Source: Bradyrhizobium sp. Arg816 (GTDB lineage: Bacteria; Pseudomonadota; Alphaproteobacteria; Rhizobiales; Xanthobacteraceae). Taken from it: a stretch of DNA of 64,000 nucleotides. The number at the start of each line of letters is the position of its first letter. The stretch's first letter is position 1. The DNA is taken from assembly GCF_029989365.1 (NCBI RefSeq), contig NZ_JAPRAQ010000018.1, positions 1 through 64,000 on the forward strand, in the 5' to 3' direction. The notes beneath the pieces are model-generated. The model did not search any database and had not been told where the DNA came from. It worked only from the letters and a program-made list of their open reading frames with translations. Made by a program: the position numbers and the translations under genes. Below, piece after piece: positions 26,245 to 35,645 of this stretch.

Positions 26245-26457
26245 GATGGACTCCTGTTGTTGGCTTTCAGAACCTGCGCCAGCAGCGGCTGGCTTGCCTA
26301 CTGAGGTACGCCGCGGCGGCCCGGCTGCGAATACACGTTGTCCGGCAGACACTGTTACGTGGCGCGAACGAATGCCGGTCCGGCCTTTGGCGACGGTTGT
26401 CGCGGCGGGGGCGAACGCCTAGCTTGTCACCGGAATTTGATGGGGCGACGGGCAGGC

Positions 26458-27381
26458 ATGGATCGTCTGGATGCGATGAAGGTGTTCGTCCTTGCGGTGG
26501 ACGAGGGCAGCTTGGCCGCCGCGGGGCGCAAGCTCGGCCGCTCGCCGGCGGCGGTCAGCCGCGCCATCGCTTTCCTGGAGGAGCGGGTCGGCGTCGAGCT
26601 GCTGCACCGGACGACACGATCGATCAAGCTGAGCGAGGAGGGCGAGCGCTACGTTGCGATCTGCCGCCGCGTGCTCACCGAGCTGGAAGAGGCCGACGAC
26701 ATCGCGGCCGGACCGCGCACGGCACCCCGCGGCCAGCTCACGATCACGGCGCCGGTGGTCTCGGGCGAGATGGTGCTGCGGCCGATCCTCGATGCATTTC
26801 TCGATGCCTATCCGACGGTGTCGGCAAAGCTCCTGCTGTTCGACCGTTCGGTCAATCTGATCGAGGAGGGCGTCGACATCGCGCTTCGCATCGGACCTCT
26901 CGCGGATTCGGCGATGGTGGCGATGCGGGTCGGCGAGATCAGTCGCGTCGTCGTCGCAGCGCCGCGCTACCTGAAGCAGCACCCGCGCATCGCTGAACCC
27001 GGCGATCTCGCCAAGCACCAGATCGTGGCGATGGCGCATCTTCCCAATTCCTGGACCTTTGCGCCACAGGCCGGCTCATCGGCAGCCAGGACAGTCCAGT
27101 TCACGCCGCGGCTCGTCGTCAACAGCACCTATGCGGCGGTGGCGTCAGCGGTCGCCGGGCGCGGCGTGGCGCGGATGTATTCGTATCAGGTGGCCGAGCA
27201 GGTCGGGCGCGGCGAGCTCGAGATCGTGCTGGCCGGCGATGAGGATCCGGAGATGCCCGCGCATTTGATCTGCCCGCAGGGCCGGCTCGCGGTGCCCAAA
27301 GTACGGGCCTTCACCGACTTCGCCGTGCCCCGGCTGAAGAAGCACTTTGCGCAGCTCAAGAAGAGCCTCGGTGCACGCTAG
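26458..27381 (+). CDS. LysR-family transcriptional regulator
   Basis: This 307-residue LysR regulator has an N-terminal winged helix-turn-helix (MDRLDAMKVFVLAVDEGSLA, then KLGRSPAAVSRAIAFLEER) and an effector-binding domain of the CrgA/DmlR type (RGQLTITAPVVSGEMVLRPIL). It is transcribed divergently from the SDR-tautomerase-MFS operon with a 213-base gap, the usual arrangement for a regulator of its neighbour. I see no certain T-N11-A box in that gap. The inducer is probably a substrate or product of the operon. Confidence 0.9.
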   Translation: MDRLDAMKVFVLAVDEGSLAAAGRKLGRSPAAVSRAIAFLEERVGVELLHRTTRSIKLSEEGERYVAICRRVLTELEEADDIAAGPRTAPRGQLTITAPVVSGEMVLRPILDAFLDAYPTVSAKLLLFDRSVNLIEEGVDIALRIGPLADSAMVAMRVGEISRVVVAAPRYLKQHPRIAEPGDLAKHQIVAMAHLPNSWTFAPQAGSSAARTVQFTPRLVVNSTYAAVASAVAGRGVARMYSYQVAEQVGRGELEIVLAGDEDPEMPAHLICPQGRLAVPKVRAFTDFAVPRLKKHFAQLKKSLGAR

Positions 27382-27534
27382 ACATTGCGGCCGCGCGGCG
27401 ACCGCCAATGCGTTGTTTTGCGTATACGGCCGCCGGGCTGAATCGGCGATGGTTCCCGAACGGTTAACGCCGATTTAACGGATGAGTCCTAGCCTGTCTC
27501 GGCCGGGGTAACTCGCAAGGCCGAGGTGAGCCCA

Positions 27535-27690
27535 ATGGAAGCCCAGAAGATCGCGGTCGACGCTGTCGTCGCGCTGACCGATTGCGACCGCAGCGCTGTC
27601 GTCGCCTTTATCCGCCATCTCTATCTCGCCGGGGTTACCGACCCAAAGCGCCTCACCTTCAAAGGCCTGCAGGCGCTGTCGCGGGTCTGA
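27535..27690 (+). CDS. Small hypothetical protein (51 aa)
   Basis: An ATG with an upstream GAGG-containing purine stretch opens a 51-codon frame beginning MEAQKIAVDAVVALTDCDRS and ending LTFKGLQALSRV. The amphipathic helices, sensible composition and high GC at third positions suggest a real gene, but no family is recognised. The minus-strand frame over the same bases looks like a shadow. It lies between the LysR gene and a convergent secreted-protein gene. Confidence 0.45.
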   Translation: MEAQKIAVDAVVALTDCDRSAVVAFIRHLYLAGVTDPKRLTFKGLQALSRV

Positions 27691-27711
27691 GCGGCACGCG
27701 CGCAATCGAAC

Positions 27712-28320
27712 CTACTTAGCCCCGACGGGCGGATCGCTGATCCGGATCGAGGTGACGCGGTCCTCCCGCACCTCGAATGAGAACGGCCATGGCTCATAAG
27801 TCCAGAGATCGGTCTTCTCCAGTCCGCTCGGCCCGACGTGGAAGGGGCCGCCGAACTGCGCCTTGAGCTTCTCGATGCTGTCGCCGAGATTGATCTGGTT
27901 GAAGCTGTAGGCGGCGATCGGCGCCGGCCCGCTGACCTGAAGTGCGACGACGCGGTTCGCCTTCACGACCTGGTCGGTCTTGCCGAGGAAGTAGACATAG
28001 GCCGTCGCGTTGTTCGGTTGCGGCAGCCTGCGGTGCGGTTCGCCGAGCGCGGCCTTGAGCGAGGCCTCCGAGATGCCGACGCCAAGCGCGCCCATGCGCT
28101 GGCAGGCAAGGCTGAGCACGTCGGGATCGGGCGGGGTGATGCGCTTACCGGCTTCGACCTTGCAGGCGAATGTCTGCCCGACCCGTAGCCACTGGCCGCG
28201 CAGCTCCGGATCCGGAGGCTTGCCGCCTTGGGGTGACGGCGAAGTGCCTTGGCCGTTTACGGGTGCGAATATTCCAAGCAGAGCCAGCGCGAGCGCGGAG
28301 CCCGCCAACGACCGCCACAT
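27712..28320 (-). CDS. Secreted hypothetical protein (202 aa)
   Basis: The product starts with a signal peptide (MWRSLAGSALALALLGIFAP, cleavage near VNGQ/G). The mature part has two cysteines (TFACKV, SLACQRM) and repeated short beta-like segments such as SLKAALGEPHRRL and SIEKLKAQFGGPFHV, a layout of SmpA/OmlA-like or lipocalin-like proteins, though I cannot assign a family. A GTG at 28347 would add nine residues. No other gene appears to share its transcript. Confidence 0.65.
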   Translation of the reverse strand: MWRSLAGSALALALLGIFAPVNGQGTSPSPQGGKPPDPELRGQWLRVGQTFACKVEAGKRITPPDPDVLSLACQRMGALGVGISEASLKAALGEPHRRLPQPNNATAYVYFLGKTDQVVKANRVVALQVSGPAPIAAYSFNQINLGDSIEKLKAQFGGPFHVGPSGLEKTDLWTYEPWPFSFEVREDRVTSIRISDPPVGAK

Positions 28321-28553
28321 CCCCAAGACACACCCCGATTTTCCCACCCTGGAACCAGGATAGCATGCCGCAAACCGGCCGCAACGCCGGGATTGGCGGC
28401 GGGTCAGCTACGATTTCAAATTGTGCGCGGCACGGCTCGGGACGTCCCAATCACAACCTGCGGAACAGCCTCAGGATGCACGCCAATATCTTGCAGCTCG
28501 GGCCGGGTCGGAGTAGATCACGTCCCCGGCTGGGTCACTCGGGATTTGGGGAA

Positions 28554-29483
28554 ATGCTGAAACAGCTTTTTGCGCCGCAACTTGTCATCCTCTATGTGCT
28601 CGCGGCTTCGACCATTTACGTTCACTTCCGCGGCAAGCAGCGACTGCGCTTCGCGCGCCAGCTCGGCGATCACTCGACCTATCTCGCGCCCTACAACGTG
28701 CTGATGTATGCGGGCTCGGCCGTGCCCAACAAGCCGGTGATCCCGGTCGAGCAGTTTCCGGAGCTGAAGCCGCTCAGCGAGAATTGGGAGACCATTCGCG
28801 ACGAGGCCGTGCGCCTGTTCGACGAAGGCTTCATTCGGGCCGCCGCGAAGAACAACGACTGGGGCTTCTACTCGTTCTTCAAGAGCGGCTGGAAGCGCTT
28901 TTACCTGAAATGGTACGACGACTTCCTGCCCTCGGCGCGCACGCTGTGCCCGAAGACGGTGGAGCTGCTCAACGCGATCCCGAGCGTGCACGGCGCGATG
29001 TTCGCGATGCTGCCGCCGGGCGGCAAGCTGGGCGCGCACCGCGATCCCTTCGCCGGCTCGCTGCGTTATCACCTCGGCCTCGTCACGCCGAACTCGAACA
29101 AGTGCCGCATCCTCGTCGACGGCGTCGAATGCGTCTGGCGCGACGGCGAGGCCTTCATGTTCGACGAGACCTTCATCCACAGCGCGGAGAATGCGACCGA
29201 CGTCAACCGCATCATCCTGTTCTGCGACGTCGAGCGCCCGATGAAGTACGGCTTCATGACCGCGATCAACCGCTGGGTCAGCCATCACATCGTCAAGGCC
29301 TCGGCGACCCAGAACGTGGACGGCGAGAGCGTCGGCGTCCTCAACAAGGTGTTCGGCAAGCTCTACGAGATCCATCTCGGCAGCCGCAAGGTCAAGGAGT
29401 GGAACCGCAACGTCTACTACACGCTGAAATACTCGCTGACGGCGCTGATCCTCGGTCTCATCGTGATGTCGGCGCTGCGCTAA
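28554..29483 (+). CDS. lpxO: Aspartyl/asparaginyl beta-hydroxylase domain protein, LpxO-like lipid A hydroxylase
   Basis: This 309-residue Fe(II)/2-oxoglutarate dioxygenase has an N-terminal membrane anchor (PQLVILYVLAASTIYVHF) and a C-terminal one (SLTALILGLIVMSAL). The iron ligands are His and Asp in GAHRDPFAGSLRYHLGL and the distal His in FDETFIHSAEN. LpxO adds a 2-hydroxyl to an acyl chain of lipid A at the inner membrane. The two anchors and the motif set fit LpxO rather than a soluble Asp-hydroxylase, but the substrate is inferred. A strong terminator follows. The surface-polysaccharide region begins a few kilobases downstream. Confidence 0.8.
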   Translation: MLKQLFAPQLVILYVLAASTIYVHFRGKQRLRFARQLGDHSTYLAPYNVLMYAGSAVPNKPVIPVEQFPELKPLSENWETIRDEAVRLFDEGFIRAAAKNNDWGFYSFFKSGWKRFYLKWYDDFLPSARTLCPKTVELLNAIPSVHGAMFAMLPPGGKLGAHRDPFAGSLRYHLGLVTPNSNKCRILVDGVECVWRDGEAFMFDETFIHSAENATDVNRIILFCDVERPMKYGFMTAINRWVSHHIVKASATQNVDGESVGVLNKVFGKLYEIHLGSRKVKEWNRNVYYTLKYSLTALILGLIVMSALR

Positions 29484-29494
29484 TCCGCCCTACG

Positions 29495-29525
29495 AAAAAC
29501 CCCGGAGCAGGCTCCGGGTTTTTTT
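29495..29525. terminator. Rho-independent terminator between convergent lpxO and mosA
   Basis: AAAACCCCGGAGC and GCTCCGGGTTTTTTT form a GC-rich stem with a short loop and a T run on the plus strand. The A run on the other side makes it usable from the minus strand as well, so it probably ends both lpxO and mosA. Confidence 0.9.
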
Positions 29526-29543
29526 GCGGACGTTGCTGCGGCC

Positions 29544-30371
29544 TCACACCGGCTTGGCGCCGGTGTTGATGATCGACCCCACATGCTGCCCGCGCAGCGC
29601 CGCCGCGATCCGGCCGGGAACGAGGCCGTTGACCACCTGCACGCGCGCGATGTGTCGTGCGTTGGCCATCACTTCGAGCAGCGCGGGATCGAACGGCAGT
29701 GTGCCCTTCAGCTTCGCAAGATCGGCAAAGCTCGTCTCTTTCAGCAGCTCGGCCTTCTTGCCATCCGCGCCATTCGGATCGGTCGTGTAGACGCCGTCAA
29801 CGTCCTCCACGATCGTGAGCCCGGCAGCGCCAAGCGCGTCGGCGAGCAGGAAGGCGCCGGTATCGGCCCGATGCAGCGGGATGCGCGCGGTCGGGAATTC
29901 ATGATGGTGGTAGGGCGGGAACGCGCTGCCGACGACAGCGCGCGCCGCCTGGAGGTGAATGGCGAGCTGGCTCGCGATGGTCGGGTGCTCGACATAGGAG
30001 ACACCCTCCGGTGCGAGCAGGCTTGCCAGGATGTGGCCGTTCTGGCCGGCCTCGCTGGCGGCGAGCGGTGCGAGCGAACCCACGGGAAGGCCGAGATCGA
30101 GGCCGACGCTGTAGAGATGGCGCGCGCGGATGCCGGCGCCGGTCAGGATGAGCAGGCGATGCTCCGGCAAGAGCGACCGCAGCTCGTCGACGAGCGGGAG
30201 GATCGCTTCGTGACCGCGGTCCATGATGCGGCCGCCGATCTTGATGACCTGCAGCCAGGGCAGCAGCTTGATCGGGCGGTTGCCGGCAACGGGGCGGGTG
30301 AGATCGCTGTCGAGCAGAGTCTGGCGCGCGAGCGGCGAGGCGACGTGCTTGATCTGGTTGGTATCAGCCAT
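29544..30371 (-). CDS. mosA: Molybdenum storage protein, alpha subunit
   Basis: This 275-residue amino-acid-kinase-fold protein closely resembles the Azotobacter vinelandii MoSto alpha subunit (276 aa). It has the opening [32 protein letters not shown], and the diagnostic triple His at residues 155-157 in [10 protein letters not shown] that binds polyoxomolybdate. MoSto is an alpha3-beta3 cage that stores more than a hundred Mo atoms as oxide clusters, with ATP driving loading; this is family knowledge. The gene follows mosB by 13 bases on the same strand. It would buffer molybdate for nitrogenase or molybdopterin enzymes. Confidence 0.93.
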   Translation of the reverse strand: MADTNQIKHVASPLARQTLLDSDLTRPVAGNRPIKLLPWLQVIKIGGRIMDRGHEAILPLVDELRSLLPEHRLLILTGAGIRARHLYSVGLDLGLPVGSLAPLAASEAGQNGHILASLLAPEGVSYVEHPTIASQLAIHLQAARAVVGSAFPPYHHHEFPTARIPLHRADTGAFLLADALGAAGLTIVEDVDGVYTTDPNGADGKKAELLKETSFADLAKLKGTLPFDPALLEVMANARHIARVQVVNGLVPGRIAAALRGQHVGSIINTGAKPV

Positions 30372-30384
30372 GACGGTGCTCTCT

Positions 30385-31197
30385 TCAGCTCGCGGTGATG
30401 ATGGTGCCGACATGCTCGCCCGCAAGCGCGCGGGTGAGATTGCCGGGGACGAGGCCGTTGATGATCTGCACCTGCCGGACATGGCGCGCCGAGGTGAGGA
30501 GATCGAGCACCGGGAATTCGAGGATCGAATCCTGCAGGCCCTTGGCCTTCATCTCCGCCACCGAGATCTTCGGGATGAAGGTGGCGTTCTTCGACGTCTT
30601 CGGGTTCGCGGTGTAGAGGCCGTTCTCGTCCTTCACATAGATCATCGCTTTGCAGCCGAACTGCTCGGCGACGAGGAAGCATCCGGCGTCGGTCCGGTAG
30701 GGCGGGATCACGCCCTCGGCCGCGGGCCGCATCCACAGGCTATAGGGCGGCATGCCGCTGAAGATCACCGCACTCACCTCGGCAAGGAACAGCGGCACGG
30801 ACGACAGCCCGGCGCTGGAGACGGCGGAGATACCGTGCTTGGCCAGCAGCTGCCCGAGCATCGCGGCGTTCTGATCGGCGACGGAAGCCCCGAGTTGCGA
30901 CAGCACGCCGGCCGGCAGCCGGAGCCCGGCGGCGATCGAATACAGATGCCGCGCACGGGTGCCGGCGCCGGTTCCGATCAGGAGCTTGTGCGCCTTGCGG
31001 GCGGCGACGATCTCCTCGACGATTGGATAGACCGCGGCACGGCCGCGATCGATCATGCTCTGGCCGCCGATCTTGATGACGGTTGCATCGGGGAGGATGC
31101 GGAAGTCCGCTGCCTTCTCCGCTGCGGCCACAAGCTGTGGGTCGGTGAGCGAGCGCTGCATCAGCAGCCCCTCGAGCTCCGTGATCGTGTTCGACAT
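30385..31197 (-). CDS. mosB: Molybdenum storage protein, beta subunit
   Basis: This 270-residue product has the same length as the A. vinelandii MoSto beta subunit and shares its characteristic stretches: [53 protein letters not shown] and a C-terminal [14 protein letters not shown]. It carries the kinase-fold ATP site but lacks the triple His of the alpha partner. It is the promoter-proximal gene of a two-gene operon with mosA. The start at 31197 gives exact family length; a second ATG nine bases upstream is possible. No molybdate-responsive operator was recognised upstream. Confidence 0.93.
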   Translation of the reverse strand: MSNTITELEGLLMQRSLTDPQLVAAAEKAADFRILPDATVIKIGGQSMIDRGRAAVYPIVEEIVAARKAHKLLIGTGAGTRARHLYSIAAGLRLPAGVLSQLGASVADQNAAMLGQLLAKHGISAVSSAGLSSVPLFLAEVSAVIFSGMPPYSLWMRPAAEGVIPPYRTDAGCFLVAEQFGCKAMIYVKDENGLYTANPKTSKNATFIPKISVAEMKAKGLQDSILEFPVLDLLTSARHVRQVQIINGLVPGNLTRALAGEHVGTIITAS

Positions 31198-31316
31198 CCG
31201 AGACATCCTCTCGTTTTCTGATGCAGTCTCTGCGGCGGACCCTTCAGCCTCGACCGCGAATCTTGCCGCACACTTCAGTCCATGGCAACAAGGTGGCCGC
31301 GATTTAGCGGCCAAAC

Positions 31317-31787
31317 ATGGAGCAGGCAATGGCCCCGTTGCCACTTGCGAACACCGAGATCGTGCAATTCTTCCGCGAGTGGTTGGATACCTTCTCAGGC
31401 TATGTCCGCGAGGTCGACTACGCCTCGGCGCGGCCGCTGTTTCACCCGGACGTGCTCGCTTTCGGCACGCATAACGACGTCATCCCGGGGCTCGACCAGT
31501 GGGTTACGACGCAATGGAATAACGTCTGGCCGAAGACGACCGACTTCCGCTTCGTCCTCGACCAGGTCTCGATCCTGGCGTCCCCCGACGGCACGATGGC
31601 GACGGTGGTCGCGCCGTGGACGAGCAAGGGCTACCATCCCGATGGCAGCGCGTTTCCGCGCCCCGGCCGAGCGACGATGGTGTTTTCAAAAGATGGCGAT
31701 GGCTGGCTGTGCGTGCATTCGCACATGTCGCTCAATCGCGGGGTGCCGCAGGCAAGCCATGCCAATCGGCCGGTGAAGGCCTGGTAG
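31317..31787 (+). CDS. NTF2/SnoaL-like domain protein (156 aa)
   Basis: A compact alpha+beta protein of the NTF2-like superfamily (DUF4440/SnoaL type). It has IVQFFREWLDTFSGYVREVD, a central DFRFVLDQVSILASPDGTMA and the C-terminal strand CVHSHMSLNRGVP. No enzyme residues can be assigned. A second ATG at 31329 with a GGAG site is an alternative start. It is divergent from mosB with a 119-base gap and ends at a symmetrical terminator facing the FAH-family gene. Confidence 0.75.
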   Translation: MEQAMAPLPLANTEIVQFFREWLDTFSGYVREVDYASARPLFHPDVLAFGTHNDVIPGLDQWVTTQWNNVWPKTTDFRFVLDQVSILASPDGTMATVVAPWTSKGYHPDGSAFPRPGRATMVFSKDGDGWLCVHSHMSLNRGVPQASHANRPVKAW

Positions 31788-31794
31788 AAATGCA

Positions 31795-31823
31795 AAAGGC
31801 CCCGGACATGTCCGGGGCCTTTC
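31795..31823. terminator. Bidirectional terminator
   Basis: AAAAGGCCCCGGACA and TGTCCGGGGCCTTT form a near-perfect stem of more than ten pairs with A-rich and T-rich flanks. It is placed between the convergent NTF2-like and FAH-family genes. Confidence 0.88.
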
Positions 31824-31844
31824 GATTTCCAGATGTCGTTCAGC

Positions 31845-32546
31845 CTATTCCGGCTGGCCGACGCTCACCTTCAGCGTGCCGACGCCGTCGACGCCGCATT
31901 CGAGCTTGTCGCCCGGCTGGAGCTGCGACACGCCGGCCGGCGTGCCCGTCATGATGATGTCGCCGGCGGCGAGCTTCACCTGCTGGGAGAGCTGCCAGAT
32001 GATCTCGGGCACGTTCCAGATCAGCTCGGTGAGATCGCCCTTCTGGGCTTCCTTGCCGTTGACCGTCAGCCAGATCCTGCCTTTGGCGGGATGGCCGATC
32101 TTCGAGGCCGGCTGCACTGCGGAGCAGGGAGCCGAGCCGTCGAACGACTTGCCGATCTCCCAGGGGCGCTCCTTCTTGCGCGAGGCGATCTGGAGGTCGC
32201 GGCGGGTGAGGTCGATGCCGACGGCGTAGCCGTAGACATGCTCGAGCGCCTTGTCGGCGGGGATGTTGAGGCCGCCGCTCTTCATCGCGACGATCAGCTC
32301 GACCTCGTGATGCAGATCCTTGGTTAGCGGCGGATAGGGAATGGTGGCGCCGTCGGGCACCAGCATGTCGGCGTGCTTGGCGAAGAAGAACGGCGGGGCG
32401 CGCTCGTCGTTGCCCATCTCGCGGATGTGCTCGAGATAGTTGCGGCCGACGCACCAGATGCGGCGCACCGGATAACGACCGCTCTCCCCGACGACAGGAA
32501 GCGAAGCCTGGGGCGGAAGCGGAATGACGTAGGAGGCGGCGTTCAT
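31845..32546 (-). CDS. Fumarylacetoacetate hydrolase family protein
   Basis: This 233-residue FAH-fold enzyme shows the opening RIWCVGRNYLEHIREMG, the metal ligands of the family in HHEVELIVAM and VYGYAVGIDLTRRDLQ, and GDIIMTGTPAGV near the C-terminus. FAH-superfamily members hydrolyse C-C bonds of acylpyruvates or decarboxylate oxaloacetate, and this short form is closest to acylpyruvase/maleylpyruvate-type members. The exact substrate is not predictable. It precedes the MsbA-like gene on the same strand but is 38 bases downstream of it, so the two may be co-transcribed. Confidence 0.88.
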   Translation of the reverse strand: MNAASYVIPLPPQASLPVVGESGRYPVRRIWCVGRNYLEHIREMGNDERAPPFFFAKHADMLVPDGATIPYPPLTKDLHHEVELIVAMKSGGLNIPADKALEHVYGYAVGIDLTRRDLQIASRKKERPWEIGKSFDGSAPCSAVQPASKIGHPAKGRIWLTVNGKEAQKGDLTELIWNVPEIIWQLSQQVKLAAGDIIMTGTPAGVSQLQPGDKLECGVDGVGTLKVSVGQPE

Positions 32547-32584
32547 GGAGCGATCTCGCTGCTCTTGGTGGGGTGAAGGAAACT

Positions 32585-34387
32585 CTATGCGGTTGCGCTG
32601 ATCGGCGCCAGAGCGCCGGCGTCGTGGTGTTGCAGGCGGAAGAACGAGGCGTAGCGGCCCGAGCGGCGGAGCAATTCGTCGTGCCGGCCCTGCTCGACGA
32701 TCTCGCCGCCCTCGACCACCAGGATCGCATCGGCGTGCATGATGGTGTGCAGGCGGTGCGCGATCACGATGGTGGTGCGGTTCTGGCAGAGATGCTCGAT
32801 CGCCTCCTGCACCTGCCGCTCGGACTCGGAATCGAGCGCGGCGGTGGCCTCGTCCAGCAGGATGATCGGCGCGTTCTTGATCAGCGCGCGTGCGACCGCG
32901 ATGCGCTGGCGCTGGCCGCCCGAGAGCTGCGTGCCGTGCTCGCCGACCGGCGTGTCGTAGCCGAGCGGGAAGCTCATGATGAAATCATGCGCGCAGGCGG
33001 CTTTCGCGGCATCAACGATTTGCTCTTCGGTCGCGCCGGGTTTGCCGAAGGCGATGTTGCTGCGGATGGTGTCGCGGAACAGATAGACGTCCTGGCCGAC
33101 ATAGGCGGTCTGCGCGCGCAGCGATTTGCGCGAGACCGCGCCGATCGACTGGCCGTCGATCACGATGTCGCCTTGCGTCACCTCGTAGAAGCGCAGCAGC
33201 AGCCCCAGCACGGTCGATTTGCCGCCGCCGGAGGGGCCGACCAGCGCGGTGACTTTTCCGGGCTCGGCAACGAAGGACATGCGGTTGAGGACGGTCTCGC
33301 CGGTCCGGTAGGAGAAGCTGACGTCGCGCAGCTCGATCTTCGCTTCGGACAGCTTCAGCGCCGGCTTGTCGTCGTCGGAATGTTCGCTCGCCGGGCTGTC
33401 GACCACTTCGAGCAGCATGCGGGCGCCGACGAGCTGGCTGTTGAGGTCGATGTTGAGCCGCGCCAGCCGCTTGGCCGGCTCGGTTGCCATCAGGAACGCG
33501 GTCATGAAGGAGAAGAACGCGCCGGGCGTGGCGTTGAGCGCGACCACGCTGTAGCCGCCGTAGAGCAGGCAGCCGGCGACCGCGAAGCCACCGAGCATCT
33601 CCATCAGCGGGTTGGAACGGTTGGCGACGCGGGCCATCTTGTTGGCGTTGCGCTCGACGATCGCGATGTTCTCGTCGATGCGCTTCTGCATCGTGTCTTC
33701 GAGCGTGAATGCCTTCACCGTGCGGATGCCCTGGAGCGATTCCTGCATCGTCTCCAAAATGTCGGCGGTGCCGGTGAACTGGTTGAAGGCGAGGCCCTTG
33801 ATGCGCTTGACCAGCTTGCGCAGCACCAGCATTGCCGGCGGCACCACGACGAGGCCGATGAACGACATCACCGGGTCTTGCCACACCATCACGCCGATCA
33901 TGGCGAGCAGCATCATCAGATCCCGGCCGACGGCGTTGACCAGCATGTTGAGGACATCGGTGATGGCCTTGGCGCCGGCGGTCAGGCGCGCCAGGAATTC
34001 AGACGAATGCCGTTCGGAGAAGAAGCCGACGCTCTCGCGCATCAGCTTTGCGAACAGCTGGCGCTGGTTGGTGGCGAGGATCGCGTTGCTGATCTTGGTC
34101 AGGATCACCATGTGGCCGTAGGTCGCCACGCCCTTGATGAACAGCAGGATCACCGTGAGCCCTGAGAACATCGCGATGCCCGGGACGTTCTTGTCGACAT
34201 AGGCCTGGTTGATGACCTGGCCGAGCACGTAGGTCGCGCCCGCGGTCGATCCGGCGGCAAGCGCCATCAGCGCGAAGGCGACGAGGTAACGCCGCCAGTA
34301 GATGACCCCCTGTTCCGTGACCAGGCGGCGAATCAGGATTGCCGCCGTATAGGGATCGTCGGTGATTTTCTTTGGAAACTGGGCCAT
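32585..34387 (-). CDS. MsbA-like lipid A/LPS ABC exporter (fused permease-ATPase)
   Basis: This 600-residue half-transporter has six membrane helices (residues 35-310) and an ATPase domain with Walker A GPSGGGKS (384-391), signature LSGGQ (488-492), Walker B Asp512-Glu513 and switch His544. The family includes MsbA (lipid A-core flipping) and related multidrug exporters. The surface-polysaccharide genes beginning directly upstream support the lipid role. The start at 34387 was chosen by family length; the frame is open to 34480. It is first or alone in its transcript with the FAH-family gene downstream. Confidence 0.88.
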   Translation of the reverse strand: MAQFPKKITDDPYTAAILIRRLVTEQGVIYWRRYLVAFALMALAAGSTAGATYVLGQVINQAYVDKNVPGIAMFSGLTVILLFIKGVATYGHMVILTKISNAILATNQRQLFAKLMRESVGFFSERHSSEFLARLTAGAKAITDVLNMLVNAVGRDLMMLLAMIGVMVWQDPVMSFIGLVVVPPAMLVLRKLVKRIKGLAFNQFTGTADILETMQESLQGIRTVKAFTLEDTMQKRIDENIAIVERNANKMARVANRSNPLMEMLGGFAVAGCLLYGGYSVVALNATPGAFFSFMTAFLMATEPAKRLARLNIDLNSQLVGARMLLEVVDSPASEHSDDDKPALKLSEAKIELRDVSFSYRTGETVLNRMSFVAEPGKVTALVGPSGGGKSTVLGLLLRFYEVTQGDIVIDGQSIGAVSRKSLRAQTAYVGQDVYLFRDTIRSNIAFGKPGATEEQIVDAAKAACAHDFIMSFPLGYDTPVGEHGTQLSGGQRQRIAVARALIKNAPIILLDEATAALDSESERQVQEAIEHLCQNRTTIVIAHRLHTIMHADAILVVEGGEIVEQGRHDELLRRSGRYASFFRLQHHDAGALAPISATA

Positions 34388-34505
34388 CCGGTGTCCATTG
34401 ACGGGGCAAGGAAAAGCCTGCCCGCGCGTCAGGGATCGAAGGGCCTCTGTGCCCGCTAAAGCCGCGCTTTTCAAGCCCAATTAAGGGCTTGCGCTGGGAT
34501 GGAAT

Positions 34506-35519
34506 CTAGGCCGAGACGGCGTGGCGGAGCTCGCCATGGCGCTCGCGGAACAGCTTGTCCTCCCAGGCCAGCGCGTGGGCCGCGATGGTCTCGAGGTCGT
34601 CGTATTGCGGCTTCCAGTCGAGCAGGCCGCGGATGCGGCTGGTGTCGGCAACCATGGTCATGATGTCGCCGGGCCGGCGCGGGGCGTATTGCACGGCGAA
34701 GCTGCGCCCCGAAACCCGACGCACCGCGTCGATGGTCTCCAGCACCGAATAGCCGCGGCCATAGCCGCAATTCAGCGTCGTCGAGGCCCCGCCATTGCGC
34801 AGGTAAGCGAGTGCCGAGCGATGCGCCTGCGAGAGGTCGGAGACGTGGATGAAGTCGCGGATGCAGCTGCCGTCCTGGGTCGGGTAGTCGGTGCCGAACA
34901 CGTCGATCTTGGCGCGCTGGCCGGTCGCGGCCTCGACCGCGATCTTGAGCAGATGCGTGGCGCCGACGGTGGCCAGCCCGATACGCGCCTGCGGATCGGC
35001 ACCGGCGACGTTGAAGTAGCGCAGGGTCACGTATTGCATGCTGTAGGCGGCGGCGACGTCGTGCAGCATGATCTCGGTCATCAGCTTCGACGAGCCGTAG
35101 GGCGACAGCGGCCGCGTCGGCGCATGCTCCGGCACCGGCACCAGGTCCGGATTGCCGTAGACCGCGGCGGTCGAGGAGAAGATGAAACGGCTGATGCCGC
35201 GCTTGACGGCGACATTGAGCAGGTTGCGCGCGGTCATGAAATTGTTGCGGTAGTAGCCGAGCGGATCGCGCATCGACTCCGGCACGACGACGGAGCCCGC
35301 GAAATGGATGATGCTCTCGATGTTGTGCTGGGCGATCACGCCTTCGACCAGGTTCTCGTCGCCGGCGTCGCCAATGAACAGCGGCACGCCCTCGGGCAGA
35401 TAGGCCGAGAAACCGGTCGAGAGATCGTCGATCACGACGACGTCCTCGCCGGCTTCCGCCAGCGCCAGGACCGTGTGACTTCCGATATAGCCGGCGCCGC
35501 CGGTGACTAGCACAGTCAT
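34506..35519 (-). CDS. galE: UDP-glucose 4-epimerase
   Basis: This 337-residue SDR-type epimerase interconverts UDP-glucose and UDP-galactose with bound NAD. Motifs are VTGGAGYIGSHTVLAL at the N-terminus, FSSTAAVYGNP with the catalytic Ser/Thr, and YGSSKLMTE with the catalytic Tyr and Lys. The length is standard for GalE. It supplies galactose donors for LPS or exopolysaccharide and heads a minus-strand unit that leads into the MsbA-like gene, 118 bases away. It is divergent from the LpcC-like glycosyltransferase. Confidence 0.93.
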   Translation of the reverse strand: MTVLVTGGAGYIGSHTVLALAEAGEDVVVIDDLSTGFSAYLPEGVPLFIGDAGDENLVEGVIAQHNIESIIHFAGSVVVPESMRDPLGYYRNNFMTARNLLNVAVKRGISRFIFSSTAAVYGNPDLVPVPEHAPTRPLSPYGSSKLMTEIMLHDVAAAYSMQYVTLRYFNVAGADPQARIGLATVGATHLLKIAVEAATGQRAKIDVFGTDYPTQDGSCIRDFIHVSDLSQAHRSALAYLRNGGASTTLNCGYGRGYSVLETIDAVRRVSGRSFAVQYAPRRPGDIMTMVADTSRIRGLLDWKPQYDDLETIAAHALAWEDKLFRERHGELRHAVSA

Positions 35520-35645
35520 GATCTCACCCGTCTTCGATCAACGCGCCACGTTAACGTTTGCGCGGTGAAGAGGGGGTTTCGGCAGCCCTGAACTGGTCAC
35601 TATGCTTAATGTTGCGTATAGGGGGCTTCCGTAACGGAGCATGAC

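Noticed and set aside
29544-31197. The mos genes read as ordinary amino-acid kinases (UMP or aspartate kinase)
   Set aside because: The subunit lengths, the paired order and the triple-His loop [10 protein letters not shown] fit the molybdenum storage protein far better.
32573-34165. A 530-codon plus-strand frame opposite the MsbA-like gene
   Set aside because: It is an antisense shadow of a high-GC gene: Asp/Arg/His-rich product without any domain, while the minus strand has a complete ABC exporter.
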